From: Clostridia bacterium
Lineage (GTDB): Bacteria; Bacillota; Clostridia; Oscillospirales; CAG-272
Assembly: GCA_017463765.1 (NCBI GenBank)
Contig: JAFTON010000108.1
Coordinates: 1-40,119 of the forward strand
Direction: 5' to 3'
Length of the DNA stretch: 40,119 nt
A model generated the notes under the pieces. The model searched no databases, was not told the origin of the DNA, and saw nothing but the letters and a program-made list of their open reading frames with translations. A program made the translations under genes and the position numbers. This document shows positions 33,393-40,119 of the stretch, one piece after another. Position 1 is the first letter of the stretch; every line of letters begins with the position of its first letter.

Positions 33393-34628
33393 ATGAAATA
33401 CGGACTTATTGGAGAGAAGCTCGGTCACAGCTTCTCAAAGGATATACACGAAAGACTTGGTGGCTATGAATACGAGCTACGCGAGATAGCACCGGACAAG
33501 CTTGACGAGTTTATGAAAAAAAAAGATTTCCTCGGCATAAACGTCACTATTCCCTACAAGGAAAGGGTTATTCCCTACCTTGACTTTATTGACGAGAGAG
33601 CCAAGGAAATAGGCGCAGTAAATACGGTGGTAAACCGTGACGGTAAGCTATACGGATACAACACCGATTATGACGGAATGATGGCGTTGTTTGCTCATGC
33701 CGGAATTGACCCAAAGGGGCGCAAGGCTGTTATTCTCGGCTCGGGTGGTACGTCGAAAACTGCTATGGCAGTACTGAAGGAGCTTGGCGCAGGAGAAATT
33801 ATCCGTCTCAGCAGAAGTGGTAAAGATGGCGCCGAGACCTATGGAAAGAACAGCGAAAGATATATTGCTCCCGATCTGGTTGTAAATACGACCCCGGTCG
33901 GTATGTATCCGGAGTGCTTCGATATGCCTGTGATTTTTCTTTGCTTTGAAAGTACACCCGACGTTATAGACGTGATATACAATCCACTCAGACCTATGTC
34001 GGTTATGGAAGCAAGAGCCAACGGCGCAAAGGCAGAGGGTGGTCTGTATATGCTGATTGCGCAGGCAATAAGAGCGTCTGAAATCTTTCTCGGCAAAAGC
34101 TATCCCAAGGAAACAGTGGAAAAGCTTTACAAGGATATCCTGCATCAGAAGGAAAATATCGTTCTTATCGGCATGCCTGCATCGGGAAAGACCACGGTAG
34201 GCAGAATGCTTGCCGAAAGACTCGGCAGACGGTTTATCGACACAGATGAGGAAATCGTCAGAATGACAGGACGCTCTATTAAAGATATCTTTGAAGATGA
34301 GGGCGAATGTATTTTCAGAGCGATGGAACGAGAAGTGATACAGAAGTATGCTGCCGAAAGCTCGCTTGTTATTGCGACGGGTGGAGGGGCTGTTCTGAAA
34401 AGAAGAAATATGGACGTCCTGAGACTTAACGGCAGGCTGTTCTTTATTGACAGACCTCTTGAAAGCCTTGTTCCAACCGAATCGAGACCACTTTCAAATG
34501 ACAAAAGGTCTATAAAGAAAAGATACAACGAAAGATATTCTCTTTACATCAAAAACTGTGACGTGCGTATTGACGCAGACTGTAATGCAGAAGAGGTTGT
34601 AAGGAGAATTTTGGAGAGTTTAAAATGA
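33393..34628 (+). CDS. Fused shikimate dehydrogenase - shikimate kinase (AroE-AroK)
   Basis: A single 411-residue frame joins two pathway enzymes. Residues 1 to about 250 are AroE: YGLIGEKLGHSFSKDIHERL binds shikimate, NVTIPYKERV holds the catalytic lysine, YNTDYDGM the paired aspartate, and VILGSGGTSKTAMAVL the NADPH site. From about residue 255 comes AroK: Walker A GMPASGKT (260-267), FIDTDEEIVRMTG, and ATGGGAVLKRRN. The two act in consecutive steps (dehydroshikimate to shikimate to shikimate-3-phosphate). The junction (KDILHQKENIVLIG) is short and has no stop. Coupling to aroQ by an ATGA overlap. Both activities look intact. Confidence 0.95.
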   Translation: MKYGLIGEKLGHSFSKDIHERLGGYEYELREIAPDKLDEFMKKKDFLGINVTIPYKERVIPYLDFIDERAKEIGAVNTVVNRDGKLYGYNTDYDGMMALFAHAGIDPKGRKAVILGSGGTSKTAMAVLKELGAGEIIRLSRSGKDGAETYGKNSERYIAPDLVVNTTPVGMYPECFDMPVIFLCFESTPDVIDVIYNPLRPMSVMEARANGAKAEGGLYMLIAQAIRASEIFLGKSYPKETVEKLYKDILHQKENIVLIGMPASGKTTVGRMLAERLGRRFIDTDEEIVRMTGRSIKDIFEDEGECIFRAMEREVIQKYAAESSLVIATGGGAVLKRRNMDVLRLNGRLFFIDRPLESLVPTESRPLSNDKRSIKKRYNERYSLYIKNCDVRIDADCNAEEVVRRILESLK

Positions 34629-35059
34629 AGATATATCTATTGAACGGACCTAATCTGAATATGCTCGGAATCCGTGAACCCGATAAATACGGAAGCGAAA
34701 GCTACTCTACCCTTATAGACAGAGTGAAAAAGCACTGTGAGGAAAAAGGCGTCGAGGTTGTATGCTATCAATCAAATCACGAGGGTGAGCTTGTTGACAA
34801 GATTCAGGAGGCATACTTTGAGGGCGCAGACGGAATTGTAATCAATCCCGGTGCTTATACTCATACCAGCATTGCCATGCTTGACGCAGTGAAGGCTGTA
34901 AGAATTCCTACCGTCGAGGTGCATATCTCGAAGGTCGAGGAGCGTGAGGATTTTCGTCAGGTAAGCTATATCCGTTCAGCCTGTGTTAAGACCATAACCG
35001 GTCACGGACTTATGGGATATACCGAGGCTATAGATTATCTTATTGGTGCAATAAAATGA
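34625..35059 (+). CDS. aroQ: Type II 3-dehydroquinate dehydratase
   Basis: The 144-residue dodecameric-type enzyme dehydrates 3-dehydroquinate. LLNGPNLNMLGIREPDKYG carries the catalytic region; INPGAYTHTSIAMLDA and VEVHISKVEEREDFRQVS hold the histidines and arginine of the active site. It overlaps the fusion gene and aroA by four bases at each end. Confidence 0.97.
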   Translation: MKIYLLNGPNLNMLGIREPDKYGSESYSTLIDRVKKHCEEKGVEVVCYQSNHEGELVDKIQEAYFEGADGIVINPGAYTHTSIAMLDAVKAVRIPTVEVHISKVEEREDFRQVSYIRSACVKTITGHGLMGYTEAIDYLIGAIK

Positions 35060-36267
35060 TTTTAAAAATAGATAAAGGCATAGCGAGGGGACGGATTGAA
35101 GCACCTGCCTCAAAAAGCATGGCCCACCGTCTGCTTATCTGTGCATCGATGTGCCGTGATGAAAGTCGAATTGACGGTCTGCCAAGCTGCGAGGACGTGC
35201 TTGCCACAATCGACTGTCTGTCTGCTCTGGGAGTAAAAATAGAATACGATGGAAGCTCTGCCACGGTTTATGGTGTAGATTTCACAAAAGTTGTTCCTTC
35301 GGGTGAGCTTAATTGCCGTGAGAGTGGAAGCACGTTAAGGTTCCTTATCCCACTTGCGATGCTGTCCGGAGAACGAGTTGTCTTCCGAGGCAGCGAAAGG
35401 CTTATGGCAAGGCCACAGAATATTTATGAAACTATAGCAAAGGAAGAGGGGCTTACCTTTATCCGTGAGACAGACAGAATAACCGTGTCCGGCCCACTTC
35501 GCTACGGAGAATATTTTATCGACGGAAACGTAAGCAGTCAGTTTATCTCCGGTCTTCTGCTCGCCTTCTCTACCCTTTACGGCGATATGAGAATAATAAT
35601 CAACACCCCCATCGAGAGCAAGCCTTACGTCGATCTTACAATATCTGCGATGGAAAAATTCGGTGTCAGGGTCTACAGAGATACCGATTGGTCCTTCCTG
35701 ATTTTCGGAGGGCAAGAGTACCGTCCCATGCAGCTTACGGTTGAGGGAGACTGGTCGGGTGCAGCATTTATTGAGGCATTTAATCATCTGGGTGGTAAGG
35801 TCAGGATCGATCGGCTTGACAGCAAGAGCCTGCAGGGTGATCGAATTTGCAAGAAGTATTTTAAGATGCTTGATAAGGGTTATTCCGAGATTGACATCAG
35901 CGACTGTCCCGATCTCGGGCCTATTCTGTTCACTATGGCAGCAATAAAGAACGGTGGAAAGTTTATCGGAACAAAGAGACTGCGCGACAAGGAGAGCGAC
36001 CGTGTTATGACTATGAAATGCGAGCTTGAGAAGTTTGGCGCAGAGCTTGTGGTAGAGGAAAACTCAGTTACGGTAATCAAAAAAGAGCTTCATGCACCGA
36101 GCGAGAGGCTTTCGGGTCACAATGATCACAGAATAGTTATGTCCCTTGCAGTGCTGTGCACTCTTTTTGGTGGTGAAATTGTGGGATGCGAGGCAGTAAG
36201 CAAAAGCTATCCCGACTTCTTTAAGGATATAAAAGCATTAGGAATCAGAGTTTATGAAGTTGACTAA
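35056..36267 (+). CDS. aroA: 3-Phosphoshikimate 1-carboxyvinyltransferase (EPSP synthase)
   Basis: The 403-residue enzyme transfers enolpyruvate from PEP to shikimate-3-phosphate. APASKSMAHRLLICAS is the N-terminal substrate loop, NCRESGSTLRFLIPLAM the glycine/arginine region lining the PEP and glyphosate pocket, and ISDCPDLGPILFTMAA contains the catalytic aspartate. LRDKESDRVMTM and NDHRIVMSLAVL are also conserved. It is slightly shorter than the usual ~430. The tyrA gene starts inside its 3' end. Confidence 0.96.
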   Translation: MILKIDKGIARGRIEAPASKSMAHRLLICASMCRDESRIDGLPSCEDVLATIDCLSALGVKIEYDGSSATVYGVDFTKVVPSGELNCRESGSTLRFLIPLAMLSGERVVFRGSERLMARPQNIYETIAKEEGLTFIRETDRITVSGPLRYGEYFIDGNVSSQFISGLLLAFSTLYGDMRIIINTPIESKPYVDLTISAMEKFGVRVYRDTDWSFLIFGGQEYRPMQLTVEGDWSGAAFIEAFNHLGGKVRIDRLDSKSLQGDRICKKYFKMLDKGYSEIDISDCPDLGPILFTMAAIKNGGKFIGTKRLRDKESDRVMTMKCELEKFGAELVVEENSVTVIKKELHAPSERLSGHNDHRIVMSLAVLCTLFGGEIVGCEAVSKSYPDFFKDIKALGIRVYEVD

Positions 36268-37117
36268 AGAAACTAAAATATTGATAATAGGTCTCGGTGT
36301 TATGGGTGGAAGCTATGCTAAGGCCCTCACCGACAAAGGCTATAGTGTAAAATGTATAACGAGAGAATCCTCGGATATTCGATACGGATTGGAGCATGGA
36401 ATGATATGCTACGGAACTACAGAGGTAGAGCCGGATCTTGTTTCGGAAGCCGAAATGGTTATTTTTGCCCTCTATCCCGGCGCGTTTATTAAATGGATAG
36501 AGGATTATCAGCATCTCTTTTCCAAGGGTACGGTAATCACAGATGTTACCGGTGTAAAAAGCGAGGTAGTTTACAAGATTCAAGGCATACTGCGAGATGA
36601 CGTGGAGTATATTCCCGCTCATCCCATGGCAGGACGTGAAAGAAGTGGAGTTGAATTTGCCGATCCCTCGGTATTTAACGGAGCCAACTATATTGTTACT
36701 CCCACAGAAAAAAACACGCTTGAGGCAATCAAGCTGTGCAAGGCTTTAGGAGAGGAGCTTGGCTTCCTTCGCATTTCGGAGCTTACACCACACGCTCATG
36801 ATGAAATGATCGCTTTTCTCTCTCAGCTTACACATATTATTGCGGTAACGCTTATGAATTGCAACGACTCCGAGGACCTGGAAAAATATACAGGAGACTC
36901 CTTCAGAGATCTTACAAGAATTGCAAAGATAAACGATCGGATGTGGTCTGAGCTATTCCTTATGAACAAGACTGCCCTTCTTACCGAAATGGATAGATTT
37001 ATTGAGGAATTCACCGAGTTCCGTAATTATCTTGCGAACGGAGACGGGAAAAGAATGAGAGAAAAAATGCGCTCTTCCTCTGCAAGAAGAACGCTGTTTG
37101 ATAAACCTGTAAAATAA
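36254..37117 (+). CDS. tyrA: Prephenate dehydrogenase
   Basis: The 287-residue enzyme oxidatively decarboxylates prephenate to 4-hydroxyphenylpyruvate. The Rossmann motif is ILIIGLGVMGGSYAKALTD; VTGVKSEVVY and IPAHPMAGRERSGVEFA are the catalytic segments with the conserved histidine. It has no ACT domain, so tyrosine feedback must act elsewhere or by the active site. It overlaps aroA by 14 bases. The AroF-type gene follows after 29 bases. Confidence 0.95.
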   Translation: MKLTKETKILIIGLGVMGGSYAKALTDKGYSVKCITRESSDIRYGLEHGMICYGTTEVEPDLVSEAEMVIFALYPGAFIKWIEDYQHLFSKGTVITDVTGVKSEVVYKIQGILRDDVEYIPAHPMAGRERSGVEFADPSVFNGANYIVTPTEKNTLEAIKLCKALGEELGFLRISELTPHAHDEMIAFLSQLTHIIAVTLMNCNDSEDLEKYTGDSFRDLTRIAKINDRMWSELFLMNKTALLTEMDRFIEEFTEFRNYLANGDGKRMREKMRSSSARRTLFDKPVK

Positions 37118-37146
37118 TTATTTAGCAAATACGAGGAGAAAAAAAC

Positions 37147-38178
37147 ATGAACATGGAATTTTACCGTAAGCTGCCCATTCCCAAAGATATAAAGGCGCAG
37201 TTCCCTCTTTCTGCAGAAGGCGCAAAGGCATTAAAACAGAGACAGGAAGAAATTAACAAGGTATTCTCGGGTGAGAGCGACAAATTTGTTCTCGTTATCG
37301 GCCCCTGCTCTGCCGACAGAGAGGATGCTGTTCTTGACTATATTTACCGACTCAGAGGCGTAGAAGAGAAGGTTAACGACAAGATAATTATAGTACCGAG
37401 AATATACACAAACAAGCCCAGAACAACCGGTGAAGGATATAAGGGCATGCTTCATCAGCCCGACCCCAACGCAGATCCCGATATGCTGAAGGGTATTCTC
37501 GCTATAAGGCATATTCATATGCGCGCTATTGACGAGACAGGCTTTGGCTGTGCCGACGAGATGCTTTACCCCGAGAATTACAGATATCTCAGCGATCTGC
37601 TTGCGTACGTTGCCGTAGGCGCAAGATCTGTAGAAAACCAGCAGCACAGACTTACTGCCAGCGGTCTTGACATTCCTGTGGGTATGAAGAACCCTACCGG
37701 TGGTGATATCAGCGTAATGATGAATGCCATTAAGGCAGGTCAGGCGTCACACGTATTCCTCTACCGTGGTTGGGAGGTAAAGACTCAGGGTAATCCATAT
37801 ACTCATGCCATTCTCAGAGGATACGTTGATAAGTTCGGAAAATCCCATCCTAACTATCATTATGAGGATCTGTACGATCTTTACGAAACTTATATGGCGT
37901 CCGGTCTTACAAACCACGGGGTTGTGGTTGATACGAATCACTCTAACTCAGGCAAAAAGTATCTTGAGCAGGTAAGAATTGCAAAGGAAATACTCCATAG
38001 CTGCCGTTACTCCAAAGACGTTAAGAGTATTGTGAAGGGACTTATGATAGAGAGCTATATTGAGGACGGAACCCAGAAGATTTGCGCTGGCGCAACTTAC
38101 GGAAAATCCGTTACCGACCCTTGTCTTGGCTGGGAAAAGACCGAGAGACTTATCTACGATATTGCGGAAGTGCTATGA
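37147..38178 (+). CDS. aroF: Class I DAHP synthase (AroF/AroG type)
   Basis: The 343-residue enzyme condenses PEP and erythrose-4-phosphate, the entry step. VIGPCSADREDAVLDY is the signature near the N-terminus; PRTTGEGYKGMLHQPD, GARSVENQQHRLTASGLDIPVGMKN (given here in parts: GARSVENQQHR, GMKNPTGGD) and VVVDTNHSNSGKKYLEQV follow. It is of the E. coli AroG/F/H type, so feedback by an aromatic amino acid is likely though which one cannot be read. GAGGAG lies 8 bases before ATG 37147; a second ATG two codons later is possible. Confidence 0.95.
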   Translation: MNMEFYRKLPIPKDIKAQFPLSAEGAKALKQRQEEINKVFSGESDKFVLVIGPCSADREDAVLDYIYRLRGVEEKVNDKIIIVPRIYTNKPRTTGEGYKGMLHQPDPNADPDMLKGILAIRHIHMRAIDETGFGCADEMLYPENYRYLSDLLAYVAVGARSVENQQHRLTASGLDIPVGMKNPTGGDISVMMNAIKAGQASHVFLYRGWEVKTQGNPYTHAILRGYVDKFGKSHPNYHYEDLYDLYETYMASGLTNHGVVVDTNHSNSGKKYLEQVRIAKEILHSCRYSKDVKSIVKGLMIESYIEDGTQKICAGATYGKSVTDPCLGWEKTERLIYDIAEVL

Positions 38179-38180
38179 TA

Positions 38181-38205
38181 AATTCGGAATTCGAAATTCG
38201 AAATG
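38181..38205 (+). repeat. short TTCG-based direct repeat after the aro operon
   Basis: AATTCGGAATTCGAAATTCG and the following AAATG contain three near-copies of the 8-9 base unit AATTCGRA. It stands two bases after the DAHP synthase stop. Confidence 0.5.
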
Positions 38206-38212
38206 AAAAATA

Positions 38213-38320
38213 AGCCTCCCCTTATAGCGGGAGATGGCACCGTAGGTGACGGAGGGATGCTCCTTTGCCAAAGACTAATTGGTAAAAGGCTCCAAGACGG
38301 AGATCCCTCAATGCACGGTA
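38213..38320. repeat. palindromic intergenic repeat, first type, incomplete
   Basis: GCCTCCC...GGGAG...GGC starts the element. GAGGGAT (38252-38258) pairs with ATCCCTC (38303-38309), and CCTTTGCC with GGTAAAAGG between them. The structure resembles the GCCTCCC / GGGAGC-ended intergenic elements common in gut Clostridia, but the right end appears to be lost. Confidence 0.55.
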
Positions 38321-38347
38321 TCGTCTCCGATTTTTGTGCCGTCCGTT

Positions 38348-38390
38348 CGGGATGACAGATTGGGCGGTGGCTCGTCGCTCGGGATGACAG
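38348..38390. repeat. paired CGGGATGACAG repeat
   Basis: CGGGATGACAG occurs at 38348-38358 and again at 38380-38390, each preceded by a CGYTC-like sequence. It resembles another widespread intergenic repeat and sits between the two palindromic elements. Confidence 0.5.
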
Positions 38391-38409
38391 TTCAGAGTAG
38401 CAACCCTTT

Positions 38410-38547
38410 GCCTTCCCCTTGGGGAAGGTGGGCTTTGCGTCGCAAAACGGAAAGGTCGGATGAGGTAGCTGTGCCTGACTTTACGGTTTTACCTCATCCG
38501 TCATACTCAAGCAAGCTTTCGTATGCCACCTTCCCCAAGGGGAAGGC
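38410..38547. repeat. MITE-like palindromic element with 22-bp terminal inverted repeats
   Basis: GCCTTCCCCTTGGGGAAGG plus TGG (38410-38431) is perfectly inverted at 38526-38547. An inner inverted repeat CGGATGAGGTA / TACCTCATCCG lies at 38457-38467 and 38490-38500. Each terminal repeat is itself a small palindrome. The 138-bp element encodes no protein and has the form of a miniature inverted-repeat element. A frame across 38279-38578 is repeat sequence, not a gene. Confidence 0.8.
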
Positions 38548-38567
38548 TAACGATAGAAAAAGAATTA

Positions 38568-38600
38568 CCCCTCGGTGATGAAAACCGAGGGGCTTTTGCT
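38568..38600. terminator. terminator between the aro operon region and the prepilin gene
   Basis: CCCCTCGGT (38568-38576), 7-base loop, ACCGAGGGG (38584-38592), then CTTTTGCTT. With T-rich sequence on the minus side too, it may serve both convergent units. It is the first clear terminator after the DAHP synthase gene; 38179-38664 holds only repeats and this hairpin. Confidence 0.75.
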
Positions 38601-38664
38601 TAATTGAGAAAACATTTATCTCTGGCAGCACACTAACAAAGCTGCTTTAAGATACTAAGAAATA

Positions 38665-39930
38665 TTACTTGATTTTAGCTGTCAAGGTTGCATCAAGATC
38701 GGTTGCAATCTGAGTTGTAATTCCGTCTGTTTCAATGTACTGATCCTCAGTAATTCCCTCGCCAAAGGTATTGCCGCTAAAGGTAATCTTTGCCGCAAAT
38801 GCCTCTGCTGCAGCTGCATCAAATGCATTGAGATAAGTTGTACCCTTGAAGCAGGTATCGTGTATTCTGATTACACCAACTGCAGAACCCAAAGAATTGA
38901 ATTTGCAATCCTTAATAGTTATATCCGCTGTGTCATCGGCAATCTGAATAAGATACTTTTCGTCTGTCGTTCCGTTGAACTCACAGCCGACGATCTCAAT
39001 ATGACGCACGTTTGTATCGTTATAACTAGCATAACCGGAAGAAATACTAATAGGTCTTGCAACATTATCAAAAACAGTGTTTGTAATTGAAACATTAAAT
39101 TCACCTGCATTATTTGCATACAAGTCTACACAAGCGTATGTAGATACACCATTTACGAATGTACAATTGCTAATAGAAAGATTTCCTTCAAATCTGATTG
39201 TGGAATCATAGAAAATACAATTATCGAAGCTCATTTCACTAACTCCGCTTGCACTAATAACTCCGTCAAATACTACGTAACTATAAGTCTTGCCACTTTC
39301 AACAGAGGTAGCCTTGGTATATGTTTTAATTGTGGGATCTTTAGCAATCGCACCACTTACATAACCACCGTTTTTAACGGTAACCTTATCAGAGCCGTTG
39401 CCGTCACCAAGAGCGATGTAGTAGCCGTTAAGGTCAATGGTGTATTCGCTACCACCACCAAACGCACTATTGAAATTATCTACGTTAGTGATGTTAGCCA
39501 TAGCGATATAATTGTTTACACCGTCAAGCACACCCTCAACAGAATCGTAGTAGAATGCCCAGAGGCTGCTCTTGCTTACTGTTTCTTCGGGGTAAACAAC
39601 GTTATCTTCTTCGTCAAGAAGATAGAACTTGTTGTTCTCAAGGCTGTAAGCATAGTGGAAACCGTTAGAGTAGGTCTGCATTTTGCCGAGGTTGAAGCCA
39701 TTAGCATAAAGTGCATCAAGAACGTCGGAGGGATTTTCATACTTGCTCTCAGCCGCACCTATTGCAGCAGCAGTATTCATATTTCTGATTGCCTGCTGAT
39801 CTGCGGAAAGATTTGCCTTAGCGATAAGGCCTGAGAAGGTGGGAATCAAAACTGCGGCGAGGATTGCTACAACTGCAACTACAATCACAAGCTCAACGAT
39901 TGTGAAACCCTTTTTGTTTGAGTTTTTCAT
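38665..39930 (-). CDS. Type IV prepilin-like protein with beta-helix-like body
   Basis: This 421-residue protein begins MKNSNKKG|FTIVELVIVVAVV, a class III prepilin leader with cleavage after Gly8 and the conserved Glu5 of the mature chain. The hydrophobic helix runs to about residue 30 and a pilin-like alpha/beta part follows to about 150. From about 200 on come short repeating strands with N/D-x-x-F patterns (FDNCIFYDSTI, ISNCTFVNGV, ITNTVFDNV, IVGCEFNGT, IKDCKFNSLG), as in right-handed parallel beta-helices. It is far longer than a typical major pilin (~150), so it may be a minor tip or adhesin pilin. No prepilin peptidase, ATPase or platform gene is in the window. AAAGGAGAA precedes the start. 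Confidence 0.85.
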   Translation of the reverse strand: MKNSNKKGFTIVELVIVVAVVAILAAVLIPTFSGLIAKANLSADQQAIRNMNTAAAIGAAESKYENPSDVLDALYANGFNLGKMQTYSNGFHYAYSLENNKFYLLDEEDNVVYPEETVSKSSLWAFYYDSVEGVLDGVNNYIAMANITNVDNFNSAFGGGSEYTIDLNGYYIALGDGNGSDKVTVKNGGYVSGAIAKDPTIKTYTKATSVESGKTYSYVVFDGVISASGVSEMSFDNCIFYDSTIRFEGNLSISNCTFVNGVSTYACVDLYANNAGEFNVSITNTVFDNVARPISISSGYASYNDTNVRHIEIVGCEFNGTTDEKYLIQIADDTADITIKDCKFNSLGSAVGVIRIHDTCFKGTTYLNAFDAAAAEAFAAKITFSGNTFGEGITEDQYIETDGITTQIATDLDATLTAKIK

Positions 39931-39970
39931 TTTGTTTTTCTCCTTTTTTTAAATGTTTTTTTATATACAA

Positions 39971-40024
39971 AAAGCGACCTAAACCAAAACCCCGACGGTG
40001 CGGAATTTTGATTTAAGTCGCTTT
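39971..40024 (-). other. 24-bp hairpin upstream of the prepilin gene
   Basis: As minus-strand RNA, the 24-base arm (40024 to 40001) pairs at every position with the arm 39994 to 39971, using G-U pairs where the plus strand would have mismatches. The loop is 6 bases and TTTTTG follows. It is a strong intrinsic terminator shape 41 bases before the prepilin ATG, either ending an upstream minus-strand gene or acting as an attenuator. The frame upstream (40119 to 40015) is open for about 34 codons and stops inside the stem, so a gene end cannot be excluded. Confidence 0.7.
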
Positions 40025-40119
40025 ATTGTAGCGAATTATTAAATTGTAATTTTCACGGCAGAAAAGGGCGGAATCGCTTCCGTCTGTGCTTAAATTGACG
40101 CAATTATGGCTTGCTTGAT

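Noticed and set aside
38279..38578. 99-codon frame after the aro operon
   Set aside because: It consists of palindromic intergenic repeats and has no ribosome binding site.
1..40119. CRISPR array, tRNA or rRNA genes, transposase genes
   Set aside because: No regularly spaced direct repeats, no cloverleaf with conserved TTCRA arm, and no transposase-like protein was noticed on either strand; a tRNAscan or IS search could still find something missed by eye.

Overview
The window is a bacterial chromosome segment, most likely from an uncultured, anaerobic, gut-type member of the Clostridia (Bacillota). This is inferred from gene content and style: SecA with a C-terminal SEC-C zinc motif, PlsY, a MecA adaptor, class III fructose-bisphosphatase, a QueT ECF component with a preQ1-I-like leader, TIGR04086 and CD1871A-type small membrane proteins, strong purine-rich ribosome binding sites, and promoters with TTGACA/TATAAT hexamers, 17-bp spacers and a TGn extension. 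The genetic code is standard: TAA and TGA both end housekeeping genes. No rRNA, tRNA, CRISPR array or insertion sequence was seen.

Region by region. 1-1497 (minus): a truncated M50-like membrane metalloprotease behind trmL. 1685-6869 (plus): secA, a membrane protein ending in a CXXC tail, and a NapH-type ferredoxin/thioredoxin fusion. 6902-7738 (minus): cysE. 7994-11854 (plus): a stand-alone 1286-residue SF1 helicase with a Vsr-like nuclease end, a candidate defence gene. 11975-12867 (plus): yajC and a TIGR04086 membrane protein. 12913-17018 (minus): pyridoxal kinase, murA, a DUF3810 membrane zincin and a short QueG-like iron-sulfur protein. 17149-20697 (plus): plsY, a methyltransferase, tsaE, tsaB, rpiB. 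20700-21287 (minus): mecA from a TTG start. 21418-24053 (plus): preQ1-like leader and queT, then fbp. 24241-25824 (minus): a COG2509-type FAD dehydrogenase.

25825-28800 is an AT-rich accessory island. It has a strong promoter driving a candidate ~70-nt RNA, then two tandem surface-protein genes (a lipoprotein and a C10-like cysteine protease). Both start with a good Shine-Dalgarno site and ATG-Lys-Lys-Thr-Ser, and both carry one in-frame stop at codon 8 or 9, inside an otherwise intact signal peptide. This is the strangest feature of the window.

28988-38178 (plus) is a nearly gapless nine-gene aromatic amino acid operon: aminotransferase, pheA, aroB, aroC, an aroE-aroK fusion, aroQ, aroA, tyrA and DAHP synthase. 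It covers every step from erythrose-4-phosphate plus PEP to phenylalanine and tyrosine, and lacks the tryptophan branch. It is followed by a ~360-bp mosaic of short palindromic intergenic repeats. The window ends with a minus-strand prepilin-like protein carrying a beta-helix-like body, preceded by a long hairpin that pairs fully only as minus-strand RNA.
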